DNA of 50,686 nucleotides from an uncultured Faecalibacterium sp. (GTDB lineage Bacteria > Bacillota > Clostridia > Oscillospirales > Ruminococcaceae), in NCBI GenBank assembly GCA_934511465.1, contig CAKSWG010000014.1, positions 1 through 50,686 on the forward strand, in the 5' to 3' direction. The translations under genes and the position numbers were made by a program. Each line of letters opens with the position of its first letter. The stretch's first letter is position 1. Of this stretch, positions 22,731 to 31,869 are shown one piece after another. The notes beneath the pieces were generated by a model. It saw only the letters and a list, made by a program, of their open reading frames with translations. It did not search any database and was not told the DNA's origin.

Positions 22731-23531
22731 TTACGGACGCAGACCCATGCCGCCTTCCAGCGTGAGGGTCTCGCCGGACAGATATTTGAAGTCCGGCATG
22801 GCCAGCTGTACGCATACCCGGCCGATCTCGGTCTCGGGGTCTCCGTAGTGGCCCATGGGCGGCATCTTGACGTTGGCCTTGAAGGCATCGGGGTATGCCT
22901 GCTGGAACTGCTCCAGCTTGGCCGTCCATGCCAGCGGGCAGATCACATTGACGTTGATGCCGTCCTTGCCCCACTCGGTGGCAGCCACGCGGGACAGGCC
23001 GCGGATGCCCTCCTTGGCGGCTGCATAAGCGCACTGGCCAAAGTTGCCAAACAGGCCTGCGCCTGATGCAAAGTTGATCACGCTGCCCTTGGACTCGGCC
23101 AGATAGGGGTAGCAGGCCTTCATGTAGTAAAAGGCTGCGTACAGGCCGGAGTAAACGGCCAAGTCGAACTGCTCGGTGGTGTGGTCGGCCAGCGGCACGC
23201 CGGAAGCGGATGCCTGTGCATTGTTCACCAGCACCTGAATGCTGCCAAAGACATCCACGGCCTGCTTGACGACATTCTGCACGGTGGCTTCGTTATCGCC
23301 GCCCGCGCACACGTCTGCCTGCACCGGCAGCACGCGGATGCCGTAGTTTGCTTCCAGCTCGGCCTTGGCTTCTTCCAGCTTTTTGACATTGCGGCCGGTG
23401 ATAACCAGATTGGCGCCCTCTTTGGCAAAGGCGGTGGCGATGCCATAGCCGATGGAGCCGCAGCTGCCATCGGTCAGTACGGCGCGGCCCGCGCCGGTGA
23501 TGATCGCGGTCTTACCCGATAAAAAGCCCAT
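22731..23531 (-). CDS. SDR family NAD(P)-dependent oxidoreductase
   Basis: 266 residues. Rossmann-fold short-chain dehydrogenase: cofactor loop GAGRAVLTDGSCGSIGYGIA (a longer-than-usual glycine loop, from about residue 13), GRNVKKLEEAKAEL, DVCAGGDNEATVQN, LVNNAQASASGVPL (NNAx), the catalytic set with FASGAGLFGNFGQCAYAAAKEG (Tyr-x-x-x-Lys form), and VICPLAW. The C-terminus ends SGETLTLEGGMGLRP. Substrate unknown; steroid, fatty acyl or sugar alcohol substrates occur in this family. Start is ATG 23531 (GGAGGG 7 bases upstream), not the longer frame. Monocistronic. Confidence 0.9.
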   Translation of the reverse strand: MGFLSGKTAIITGAGRAVLTDGSCGSIGYGIATAFAKEGANLVITGRNVKKLEEAKAELEANYGIRVLPVQADVCAGGDNEATVQNVVKQAVDVFGSIQVLVNNAQASASGVPLADHTTEQFDLAVYSGLYAAFYYMKACYPYLAESKGSVINFASGAGLFGNFGQCAYAAAKEGIRGLSRVAATEWGKDGINVNVICPLAWTAKLEQFQQAYPDAFKANVKMPPMGHYGDPETEIGRVCVQLAMPDFKYLSGETLTLEGGMGLRP

Positions 23532-23556
23532 AGTTACCCTCCAGAAGATTGTCAAC

Positions 23557-23614
23557 TGATATATCAATCGGCTTGCTTTGGCCATATTATAGCCCAAGTT
23601 TTTGCAGAATGCAA
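23557..23614 (-). promoter_or_regulatory. SDR gene promoter with small palindrome
   Basis: On the minus strand TTGCAT (23609-23614), 17-base spacer, TATAAT (23586-23591). Downstream, in the leader, TGATATATCA (23557-23566) is a perfect 10-bp palindrome that could be an operator. Confidence 0.7.
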
Positions 23615-23647
23615 GGCTTTTTAACGATAAATAAAAAATAGACAAAC

Positions 23648-23687
23648 AATGCCGCGAAAGTGAAAAAATTCACGATTTCGCGGCATT
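23648..23687 (-). terminator. Terminator of the DUF815 ATPase gene
   Basis: AATGCCGCGAAA-GTGAA pairs with TTCAC-GA-TTTCGCGGCATT; the T-rich side is on the minus strand, downstream of the ATPase gene that ends at 23800. Confidence 0.75.
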
Positions 23688-23799
23688 TTGTGAAAGATTC
23701 GGCAGATGCTTTGTCGTTAAAATAACAACAAACTAATTGCTTGCAGAACAGGCTCTTTATCAATGTGTGAAGTGTGAACTGCCGGCACGCAGACCGAAG

Positions 23800-25014
23800 T
23801 TATTTTTGTACCCCGGCTTCACACTGTTCAATGAACTGCTTTGCCACGCGGGGGCTGCGGCCTCCGGCGCGGATAGCAAAGGCTTCGGCTTTGACCAGCA
23901 GCTGGTCCATGGGCATGTCGATGCCGTGCTGCTTTGCCAGCTCTGCCAGAATGGTCTCGAACCGGGCTTTCTCCGGCCGCTGGAAGGTGACGGTCAGGCC
24001 GAACCGGGCCGAAAGGCTCATCAGCTCCTGCCGGGTGTCGGCTTCGTGGATGTCGTCGCCGGTGCGGTCGGTGAGCGTTTCCTTGATCAGATGGCGGCGG
24101 TTGGAGGTGGCATACACCGCAATGTTCTTGGCGCGGCCGCCCACGCTGCCTTCCAGAATGGCCTTGAGCGCGGCAAAGTTGTCGTCGTTGGCGGTAAAGC
24201 TCAGGTCGTCGATGAACAGGATGAACTTGAGCGGGTTCGCGGCCAGCTTGTCCATCAGGTCCGGGATCTGGTACAGCTGGTTCTTTTTCACCTCCACCAG
24301 CCGCAGGCCCTCGGGCGCAAACTCGTTGGCAATGGCTTTCACCGCGCTGGATTTGCCGGTACCGGCATCACCGTACAGAAGCACATTGTTGGCGGGCATC
24401 CCGGCCAGCAGGGCCTTGGTGTTGGCGATCACCTTCTCGCGCTCCTTCTCGTAGCCGGGCAGCTCGGAAAGGCGCTGGGGGTCCGGGTACTTCACCGGCA
24501 CCAGATGGCCGTTCTCCACCGTGAATACATGGTGCTTGGCAAACATGCCGTAGCCCTTTTTGCCCACCTCGCTCATGCGCTGGGCGTAGGCGGCGGGCAG
24601 ATCGATGGCAGAAGTCTCCCACCGGGGCAGAAAGGCGTACGCCGGGCTGTCAACGGTCAGCTGGACGGAAGCCAGCAGTACGTCCAGCGTCAGACCGCAT
24701 AAAGCCTGCAAAAAGTCGAGTTCGCTGTCCAGCGCTGCCTGCAAAGCAGGCGCCAGCGTGCCCGCAGCGGCATTGCGCACGCAGATGGTCTCGGCTTCCA
24801 GAACGGCGGCGCTGAGGTAATCGCTCCAGTTGGTGGTGTGCTCAAACAGTGCTGCCTCAAACTGCGCCACCGCATCGCATACCGTGCCGAAGCGGGGCGT
24901 GCCGGCTTCCATGCGGTCGGTCAGGTCCACAAGCCTTGCAACCACAGCATCGTCCAGCAGGCTGCGGAAAACAACAAGCCCGTGCAGGCGGGCGTTCCAT
25001 TCTCTCAGTTCCAT
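23800..25014 (-). CDS. DUF815-type AAA+ family ATPase
   Basis: 404 residues. The N-terminal ~190 residues are helical and specific to this family. The ATPase domain has Walker A GDAGTGKSSAVKAI (about residue 216), Walker B FILFIDDLSF (about 262), and ATSNRRHLIKET (sensor 1 and following Arg). The family is related to the AAA+ helicase loaders and DnaA-like proteins but has no established role. It has two terminator-bounded ends, with the weak -10 TATTAT upstream. The start at 25014 is the first Met; it is preceded by AGGAATATAT, a modest ribosome site. Confidence 0.9.
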   Translation of the reverse strand: MELREWNARLHGLVVFRSLLDDAVVARLVDLTDRMEAGTPRFGTVCDAVAQFEAALFEHTTNWSDYLSAAVLEAETICVRNAAAGTLAPALQAALDSELDFLQALCGLTLDVLLASVQLTVDSPAYAFLPRWETSAIDLPAAYAQRMSEVGKKGYGMFAKHHVFTVENGHLVPVKYPDPQRLSELPGYEKEREKVIANTKALLAGMPANNVLLYGDAGTGKSSAVKAIANEFAPEGLRLVEVKKNQLYQIPDLMDKLAANPLKFILFIDDLSFTANDDNFAALKAILEGSVGGRAKNIAVYATSNRRHLIKETLTDRTGDDIHEADTRQELMSLSARFGLTVTFQRPEKARFETILAELAKQHGIDMPMDQLLVKAEAFAIRAGGRSPRVAKQFIEQCEAGVQK

Positions 25015-25154
25015 ATATATTCCTGTCCTCTGGTTTTAAACCTATAATATCACGCGCAGGCGCGCTTATCAGAAGTATACAGCGCATTGTGCCATGGCGC
25101 AAGAGGTGTTCAATTAACTTCATGTTTGGGATGCTTCAGGTTACAAATCATCGA

Positions 25155-25182
25155 TTGACAAAAGCCCGATTTATAGTATAAT
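25155..25182 (+). promoter_or_regulatory. ilvBNCD promoter
   Basis: TTGACA, 16-base spacer, TATAAT. Transcription should begin near 25189, just before the T-box leader. Confidence 0.85.
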
Positions 25183-25188
25183 TTACAT

Positions 25189-25480
25189 CAACAAATGCGC
25201 GGATGGGAAAAAGTACCATCCAAAGCCCACTGTTCAGAGAACTGCCGGTTGGTGCAAGGCAGAGAGTGCTTTGGAGGGGAAGTCGTCCCGGAGCAGCCTG
25301 TTGAACGGATGCCAAAACATCCCTGTAAGCAGCGCCGGTTGCAGCCGTTACAGTGCGGGACTTTGCTGGAAGTCCGTGAGTGGGCGTGCAGGGCACGTCA
25401 ACGAGAGTGGTACCGCAGAGAGCTTGATGATCACAAGGTCTTTGTCTCTTGGTTCGCAGGGGACAAGGGCTTTTTTTATA
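25189..25480 (+). promoter_or_regulatory. T-box leader controlling the ilv operon
   Basis: A tRNA-sensing leader. Stem I contains the AGTA loop-E strand (about 25213), CAGAGAACTG and GGTTGGTGCAAGGCAG (AG bulge and apical loop), and on its 3' side GAA-GTC-G, in which GTC (25282-25284) sits where the specifier codon is expected, that is valine. The T-box core GAGAGTGGTACCGC is at 25403-25416. The terminator at 25435-25477 has a 16-bp stem (AAGGTCTTTGTCTCTT with AGGGGACAAGGGCTTT) and a run of T. Uncharged tRNA binding would favour the antiterminator and switch on ilvBNCD. The valine reading is tentative; the T-box itself is clear. Confidence 0.92.
25435..25477 (+). terminator. T-box conditional terminator
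   Basis: Stem of 16 pairs, many of them G-U, closed by a GGTTCGC loop region and followed by seven T. Mutually exclusive with the antiterminator that uses the T-box core. Confidence 0.85.
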
Positions 25481-25543
25481 CCCATTTCTCTGCGGAAAAG
25501 TGTGTCAGGATAGAAGGAACAGGAAAAACAGGAGTAATGCACC

Positions 25544-27208
25544 ATGCAGTTGAATGGTTCTCAGATTTTTGTGGAGGTGCTCTGCGAGCAGGGCGTGGAC
25601 ACCCTTTTTGGTTATCCCGGCGGCGCAGTGCTGAACCTTTATGATGAGCTGTACAAGAATTCGGACCGCATCACCCATGTGCTCACCGCCCATGAGCAGG
25701 GTGCTTCCCACGCGGCAGACGGCTATGCCCGCGCCACCGGGCGCACCGGTGTGGTGCTTGCCACCAGCGGCCCGGGTGCCACCAATCTGGTCACCGGCAT
25801 TGCCACAGCCTATATGGACTCGGTGCCCATGGTAGCCTTTACCGGCAACGTGACCACGGCCGGGATCGGGAGGGACAGCTTTCAGGAAGCCTACATTGAG
25901 GGCATCACGATGCCTATCACCAAGCACAATTTCACGGTGCGCCGGGTCGAAGATCTGGCCGACACCATGCGCTCTGCCTTCCGCATCGCACAGAGCGGGC
26001 GCAAAGGCCCGGTGCTGGTGGATATCCCCAAGGACGTGACGGCGGCGGTGTGCGAGTTCACCCCCCAAAAGCCGGAGCCCATCCGCACCGTGACCACCTT
26101 CAACGCAGAGCGGGTGAAGTGGGCGGCAGACCTCATCAATGCGGCACAGCGCCCGCTGGTCTACTTTGGCGGCGGCGTGCGCAGCGCAGCTTCCTGCCAG
26201 CCCCTGCGCGATCTGCTGAAGAAGGCCGAGATCCCTGCGACCTATACCCTGATGGCCGCAGGCGTCGTGCCCTACGGCGACCCGATGAACATCGGGATGG
26301 TGGGCATGCACGGCTGCTACACCTCCAACCGCGCCGTGGCCGACTGCGATGTGCTCATTGCAGTGGGCACCCGCTTCTCGGACCGTGTGGCCCTGAACCC
26401 CAAGACCTTTGCAAAGAATGCCACCATCATCCAGATCGACATCGACCCCAGCGAGCTGGGCAAGAATGTGGAAGTGGACCTTTCCATCGTGGGCGATGCC
26501 GCCTATGTGCTGAACGCTATGCTGCCCCAGATCGAGGAAAAGAAGCATCCGGAGTGGATGGCCATGATCCGCGAGTGGCAGGCACAGGATTACCACCCGG
26601 TGTCAGACCCCACCCGCCTGATGCCTCATCAGGTCATCGGCGAGGTGTGCAACCAGTGCGGCCCGGAGGCCGTGTATGTGACCGATGTGGGCCAGCACCA
26701 GATGTGGGCAGCGCAGTATCTGCGCCACGCCAAGAGCCGCGGCTTCATCACCAGCGGCGGTCTGGGCACCATGGGCTTTGGCTACGGTGCTGCCATCGGT
26801 GCACAGATGGCCCTTGGCCGGGATCAGCGGGTGGTCATGTTCACCGGTGACGGCTCCTTCCACATGAACCTGAACGAGGCCTGCACCGCTGTGAGCTACG
26901 AGCTGCCCATCATCACCGTGATCTTCAACAACTCGGTGCTGGGCATGGTGCGCCAGTGGCAGACCACCTTCTACGGCAAGCGCTACAGCCAGACCGACCC
27001 CCACCGCAAGACCGATTTCGTCAAACTGGCGGACGGCTTTGGCCTGAAAGGCTACCGCTGCAAAAACCTGCCGGAGTTTCAGGCGGCTTTTGCAGACGCC
27101 CTCAAGCAGAAGGGCCCTACTTGGATCGAGTGCATCATCGATAAGGACGAAAAGGTGCTGCCCATGATCCCCGGCGGCGGCGACATCAACGACATCATTA
27201 TGGAATAA
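25544..27208 (+). CDS. ilvB: Acetolactate synthase large (catalytic) subunit
   Basis: 554 residues. Thiamine-diphosphate enzyme: the catalytic Glu is in LTAHEQGASHAADGYARATG (about residue 50), ATSGPGATNLVTGIA and QEAYIEGITMPITKHNF are typical of AHAS, and the ThDP/Mg site is MFTGDGSFHMNLNE with a following VIFNNSVLGMVRQWQ (about 430-470). It makes 2-acetolactate from two pyruvates (valine/leucine) or 2-aceto-2-hydroxybutyrate from pyruvate and 2-oxobutyrate (isoleucine). First gene after the T-box; ilvN follows after 12 bases. Confidence 0.97.
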   Translation: MQLNGSQIFVEVLCEQGVDTLFGYPGGAVLNLYDELYKNSDRITHVLTAHEQGASHAADGYARATGRTGVVLATSGPGATNLVTGIATAYMDSVPMVAFTGNVTTAGIGRDSFQEAYIEGITMPITKHNFTVRRVEDLADTMRSAFRIAQSGRKGPVLVDIPKDVTAAVCEFTPQKPEPIRTVTTFNAERVKWAADLINAAQRPLVYFGGGVRSAASCQPLRDLLKKAEIPATYTLMAAGVVPYGDPMNIGMVGMHGCYTSNRAVADCDVLIAVGTRFSDRVALNPKTFAKNATIIQIDIDPSELGKNVEVDLSIVGDAAYVLNAMLPQIEEKKHPEWMAMIREWQAQDYHPVSDPTRLMPHQVIGEVCNQCGPEAVYVTDVGQHQMWAAQYLRHAKSRGFITSGGLGTMGFGYGAAIGAQMALGRDQRVVMFTGDGSFHMNLNEACTAVSYELPIITVIFNNSVLGMVRQWQTTFYGKRYSQTDPHRKTDFVKLADGFGLKGYRCKNLPEFQAAFADALKQKGPTWIECIIDKDEKVLPMIPGGGDINDIIME

Positions 27209-27220
27209 GGAGGGCACAGT

Positions 27221-27796
27221 ATGATGGAATCCAACAAGCGCAGGGTCATCAGCCTGCTGGTGGACAACCAGAGCGGTGTTCTGGCCCGTGTGTCCAACCT
27301 GTTCTGCCGCCGCGGCTTCAACATTGACAGCCTGACCGTTTCGGCCACCAACGACCCGGCGGTCAGCCGCATCACCGTTACCATCACCAGCGACGAGAAA
27401 GCCCTTCAGCAGCTCATTTTGCAGACCGAGCGGCTGGAAGTGACCCGTCAGGTGTTCGTGCTGGACGGCGAAAAATCGCTGGAGCGGGAGCTGCTGCTGC
27501 TCAAGGTGGCGTCCGATGTGCACAACCGCAGCGAGCTGCGGGAGATCGCCAGCATCTACAAGGCCAAGATCATCGACCTTTCGCCGGACAGCATGGTGTT
27601 TGAGCTGATCGGCAAACCGGATAAGATCGATGCCTTCCTGAAGATGTTTGCGGATTACAAAATTCTGGAGCAGTGCCGCACCGGCGTCACCGCACTGGAG
27701 CGCGGCGGGATGCACCAGCACATGCAAAAGCCGCCGCAGGAAGTGCGTGCAGCGCAGCTGCCTCTGCCGGGGACCCATTGCCCGGAAAGAAAGTAA
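27221..27796 (+). CDS. ilvN: Acetolactate synthase small (regulatory) subunit
   Basis: 191 residues. An N-terminal ACT domain (VISLLVDNQSGVLARVSNLF, RRGFNIDSLTV) binds valine for feedback inhibition, and a second ACT-like domain (LLLLKVASDVHNRSELREIA, then IGKPDKIDAFLKMF) completes the long-form small subunit. The last ~25 residues are Pro/Glu/His-rich and variable. Two consecutive ATG codons (27221, 27224) follow AAGGAGG; the first is used. Directly after the gene lies a MITE-like repeat before ilvC. Confidence 0.95.
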   Translation: MMESNKRRVISLLVDNQSGVLARVSNLFCRRGFNIDSLTVSATNDPAVSRITVTITSDEKALQQLILQTERLEVTRQVFVLDGEKSLERELLLLKVASDVHNRSELREIASIYKAKIIDLSPDSMVFELIGKPDKIDAFLKMFADYKILEQCRTGVTALERGGMHQHMQKPPQEVRAAQLPLPGTHCPERK

Positions 27797-27801
27797 GAAC
27801 G

Positions 27802-27938
27802 AACCCTCTCCGTCACGGCTGCGCCGTGCCACCTCTCCCGAAGGGCGAGGTTTTATGCATCATCAAAAGAGAAGGTATGATAAAAGCTCCCCCCTCGGGG
27901 GAGCTGGCATCGAGCAAAGTGAGATGACTGAGAGGGTT
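27802..27938 (+). repeat. MITE-like inverted-repeat element between ilvN and ilvC
   Basis: 137 bp with terminal inverted repeats AACCCTCTCCGTCA / TGACTGAGAGGGTT (13 of 14). It contains three hairpins: CACGGC TGC GCCGTG, ACCTCTCCC GAA GGGCGAGGT (one mismatch each side) and AGCTCCCCC CTC GGGGGAGCT. No coding potential. It is unrelated in sequence to the GACGATT family found elsewhere here. Confidence 0.8.
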
Positions 27939-27992
27939 GAAACTTCGCTTTTCCGCTCCCCAGTGAGCGAAAAAATAAAAGAACGTTTATAA

Positions 27993-29051
<1,059 letters not shown>

Positions 29052-29055
29052 GATA

Positions 29056-29276
29056 AAATGATGTGTGCCGCGGGCACATGATGTAGCATTGCAATGATGT
29101 TTGCCGCTGGCAAATGAAGTGCGCCGCGGCGCATGAGCAGAAAGCAGCCTGACTGCCGTCTGTTCCATTTGCCGCCATGCGGCAAACATCATTTTTGCAT
29201 TTGCAAAAACATCATGCTCCGCAGGAGTGCATCGTTCCCGGCAAAGCCGGGACATCATCTGCCGCGTCAGCGGCAG
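29056..29276 (+). repeat. Array of variable palindromes separated by ATGATG/CATCAT (array 2)
   Basis: Fills the ilvC-ilvD gap. First half, spacer ATGATG (or TGATG/TGAAG): TGTGCC GCG GGCACA, TTTGCC GCT GGCAAA, TGCGCCG|CGGCGCA. Second half, spacer in the opposite sense (CATCAT): TTTGCCGC CAT GCGGCAAA, TTTTTGCA TT TGCAAAAA, GCTCC GCA GGAGtGC, TCCCGGC AAA GCCGGGA, CTGCCGC GTCA GCGGCAG. The flip lies near 29130-29165. The last hairpin ends 9 bases before the ilvD ribosome site, so the array is part of the operon mRNA and could affect ilvD translation. Confidence 0.85.
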
Positions 29277-29293
29277 CCGTGGAGGATTTGAAA

Positions 29294-30952
29294 ATGAGAA
29301 GTGACAATGTGACCAAGGGCTCGGAGCGTGCCCCGAACCGAAGCCTGTTTTACGCACTGGGCTACACCAAGGAAGAGCTGGAGCGCCCGCTGATCGGCGT
29401 GGTGAGCGCACACAGCGAGATCGTGCCCGGCCATATGAATCTGGATAAGATCGCCGATGCCGTCAAGGCCGGTGTTGAGATGGCAGGCGGTACTCCGATC
29501 CTGATCCCCGCCATCGGCGTGTGCGACGGCATCGCCATGGGCCATGTGGGCATGAAGTACAGCCTTGCATCCCGCGAGCTGATCTGCGACAGCGTGGAGA
29601 CCATGCTCATGGCCCACCAGCTGGACGGTCTGGTGCTGGTGCCCAACTGCGATAAGATCGTGCCCGGCATGGTGATGGCTGCTGTGCGCATGGATGTGCC
29701 TGCCGTGGTCTGCTCCGGCGGCCCCATGCTGGCCGGTACCTACGGCGGCGAGGAAGTGAGCCTTTCCAAGATGTTCGAGGCCGTGGGTGCCTACAAGGCC
29801 GGTATGATCACTGAGGACCAGCTGGAGGACTGCACCTGCAACTGCTGCCCCAGCTGCGGCAGCTGCTCCGGCATGTACACCGCCAACAGCATGAACTGCC
29901 TGTGCGAGGCCATCGGCATTGCGCTGCCCGGCAACGGCACCATCCCTGCCGTGTACTCCAAGCGTTTGCAGCTGGCAAAGCACGCCGGTATGGCCATCAT
30001 GGAGATGGTGCGCAAGGGCATCACCGCACGCCAGATCATCAACGAGCGCTCCATCCGCAACGCCCTGACCTGTGATATGGCGCTGGGCTGCTCCACCAAC
30101 ACCGTGCTGCACCTGCTGGCCATCGCTTATGAGGCCGGTGTGCCCATCGACCTGAAGCTGTTCAACGAGATCAGCGCCAAGACCCCCAACCTGTGCCATC
30201 TGGCACCGGCCGGCCCCACCCACATGCCGGATCTGTACGCTGCCGGCGGCATCCCCGCCGTGCAGGCTGAGCTGGCCAAGAAGGGCCTGCTGGATCTGGA
30301 TGTGCCCACCGTCACCGGTAAGACCTTGGGTGAGAACATCAAGGGCGCCCACATCCTGAACGACAAGGCCATCCGTCCCATCGACGATCCCTATTCCCAG
30401 ACCGGCGGCTTGCAGATCCTGTGGGGCAACATTGCACCGGACGGCTGTGTGGTCAAGCGCAGCGCCGTGGCACCCGAAATGCAGCAGCATTCCGGCCCGG
30501 CCCGCGTATTCAACAGCGAGGACGAGGCCATTGCCGCCATCTACGCAGGCAAGATCGTCCCGGGCGATGTGGTGGTCATCCGCTACGAAGGCCCCAAGGG
30601 CGGCCCCGGCATGCGCGAAATGCTGAACCCCACCTCCGCACTGGCCGGCATGAAGCTGGACAAGACGGTGGCCCTGATCACCGACGGCCGCTTCTCCGGC
30701 GCTTCCCGCGGCGCTGCCATCGGTCATGTGAGCCCGGAAGCTGCTTCCGGCGGCCCCATCGGCCTGATCGAGGAGGGCGATACCATCAACATCGATATCC
30801 CGAACGCTAAGATCACGCTGGAAGTCAGCGACGACGTTCTGGCCCAGCGCAAGGCAAAGTATGTGGCACCGGAGCCCAACATCAAAACGGGCTGGCTGAG
30901 CCGCTACGCACGCATGGTCACCAGTGCAAATCTGGGCGCCGTGCTGAAATGA
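29294..30952 (+). CDS. ilvD: Dihydroxy-acid dehydratase
   Basis: 552 residues. Iron-sulfur dehydratase of the IlvD/Edd family: [13 protein letters not shown] (Cys ligand, about residue 119), [20 protein letters not shown] (Cys ligands and family signature, about 182-201), and [19 protein letters not shown] (about 466). It converts 2,3-dihydroxyisovalerate (or the methylvalerate) to the 2-oxo acid. Start ATG 29294 with GGAGGATTTG; the frame is open further upstream through the palindrome array, but there is no plausible earlier start. Last gene of the T-box operon. BCAA aminotransferase is not in this window. Confidence 0.97.
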   Translation: MRSDNVTKGSERAPNRSLFYALGYTKEELERPLIGVVSAHSEIVPGHMNLDKIADAVKAGVEMAGGTPILIPAIGVCDGIAMGHVGMKYSLASRELICDSVETMLMAHQLDGLVLVPNCDKIVPGMVMAAVRMDVPAVVCSGGPMLAGTYGGEEVSLSKMFEAVGAYKAGMITEDQLEDCTCNCCPSCGSCSGMYTANSMNCLCEAIGIALPGNGTIPAVYSKRLQLAKHAGMAIMEMVRKGITARQIINERSIRNALTCDMALGCSTNTVLHLLAIAYEAGVPIDLKLFNEISAKTPNLCHLAPAGPTHMPDLYAAGGIPAVQAELAKKGLLDLDVPTVTGKTLGENIKGAHILNDKAIRPIDDPYSQTGGLQILWGNIAPDGCVVKRSAVAPEMQQHSGPARVFNSEDEAIAAIYAGKIVPGDVVVIRYEGPKGGPGMREMLNPTSALAGMKLDKTVALITDGRFSGASRGAAIGHVSPEAASGGPIGLIEEGDTINIDIPNAKITLEVSDDVLAQRKAKYVAPEPNIKTGWLSRYARMVTSANLGAVLK

Positions 30953-30960
30953 TGGGTTAA

Positions 30961-31000
30961 ACAAAAAAGCTATCGTGCAGCTGCACGATAGCTTTTTTGT
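30961..31000. terminator. Bidirectional terminator, perfect 40-bp palindrome
   Basis: ACAAAAAAGCTATCGTGCAG followed immediately by its exact reverse complement. A-tract and T-tract flanks let it end the ilv operon (plus) and the sugar transferase gene (minus), whose stop codon touches it. Confidence 0.93.
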
Positions 31001-31692
31001 TACTCGCCGTATTCCATAAACATGGCTTTTACGGTCAAAAAAATGATCTTCCAATCCACAAGGAAGCTGCGCTCCCGGATGTACTTGAGGTCCAGCTCTA
31101 CCCACTCGTCAAAACTCAGGTCATTGCGGTGGGGCGTTACCTGCCAGTAGCAGGAGAGCCCCGGCGTCACGCTCAGGCGCTGCCATTGGTGATCGGTGTA
31201 CTGCGCCACTTCGCGCGGCAGGGCGGGCCGCGGGCCGATGATGCTCATATCGCCTTTCAGCACGTTCACCAGCTGCGGCAGCTCGTCCAGACTGGTCTTG
31301 CGCAAAAAGCGCCCCACCCGCGTGATACGGGGGTCGCCTTTGATCTTGAACACCGGGCCGTCCATCTGGTTCTGGGGTAGCAGTTCTTCCAGCCGTTCTT
31401 CTGCTTTCGGGCACATGGTGCGGAACTTGAGCAGCCGGAACAGCCTGCCGCCCTTGCCCACGCGCTGCTGCGCAAAAATGGGGCTGGCGCCGGGGCTGTC
31501 CAACACAATGGCAAGCGCGATGAGCAGCATCAGCGGTGCAAGCACCACCAGCGCCAGCAGTGAGAGCACGATGTCCTGTGCGCGCCGGCCCGCAAGGTAG
31601 GCGCGCTGCCGTGCCGTAAGCGGGCTGCCGGGCATGGCGGGATGCGGCAGCGTGCGCTTTTCCGCATTGTCAAGAACGCTTGTGTCCGCCAT
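31000..31692 (-). CDS. Sugar transferase (undecaprenyl-phosphate sugar phosphotransferase)
   Basis: 230 residues. One transmembrane segment (about residues 40-62: DIVLSLLALVVLAPLMLLIA) followed by the bacterial sugar-transferase domain: LDSPGASPIFAQQRVGKGGRLF, FRLLKFRTM, DPRITRVGRFLRKTSLDELPQL, VLKGDMSIIGPRPALP and VTPGLSCYWQV. These short monotopic enzymes (PglC/WbaP core type) move phospho-sugar from a UDP-sugar to undecaprenyl phosphate at the inner face of the membrane, starting capsule, exopolysaccharide or glycoprotein synthesis. No polysaccharide cluster surrounds it. Start ATG 31692 chosen over an upstream ATG at 31728 because only 31692 has GGGAGTGGAG. Confidence 0.92.
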   Translation of the reverse strand: MADTSVLDNAEKRTLPHPAMPGSPLTARQRAYLAGRRAQDIVLSLLALVVLAPLMLLIALAIVLDSPGASPIFAQQRVGKGGRLFRLLKFRTMCPKAEERLEELLPQNQMDGPVFKIKGDPRITRVGRFLRKTSLDELPQLVNVLKGDMSIIGPRPALPREVAQYTDHQWQRLSVTPGLSCYWQVTPHRNDLSFDEWVELDLKYIRERSFLVDWKIIFLTVKAMFMEYGE

Positions 31693-31759
31693 GATGCTCC
31701 ACTCCCAATGCCGCAGCAAAACCGACATATTTCGTCAGGATGCTGCAAATTCTAAACTT

Positions 31760-31788
31760 ATTTTAACATGCAGCAGACAAAAAAGCAA
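31760..31788 (-). promoter_or_regulatory. Sugar transferase promoter
   Basis: On the minus strand TTGCTT and TAAAAT separated by 17 bases, upstream of the start at 31692. Confidence 0.65.
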
Positions 31789-31822
31789 TGGATTCTGCTG
31801 GCGATGCGCACCCGGGTAAAGC

Positions 31823-31856
31823 AAAACGCTGCGCCGGAAAGGCCCGGACGCAGCGT
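31823..31856 (-). terminator. rodA-type gene terminator
   Basis: On the minus strand ACGCTGCG-T-CCGG with CCGG-CGCAGCGT, then TTTTGC, directly after the stop at 31870. Confidence 0.8.
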
Positions 31857-31869
31857 ACAGAACATCCCG

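Noticed and set aside
29056..29276. CRISPR array
   Set aside because: Units are 10-20 bases, palindromic and variable, the spacer is a constant 6-mer, and no cas gene is near; the reverse of CRISPR design.
29267..31105. Minus-strand 612-codon frame opposite ilvD
   Set aside because: ilvD is unambiguous; the antisense product is His/Gly/Ala-rich and has no ribosome site.
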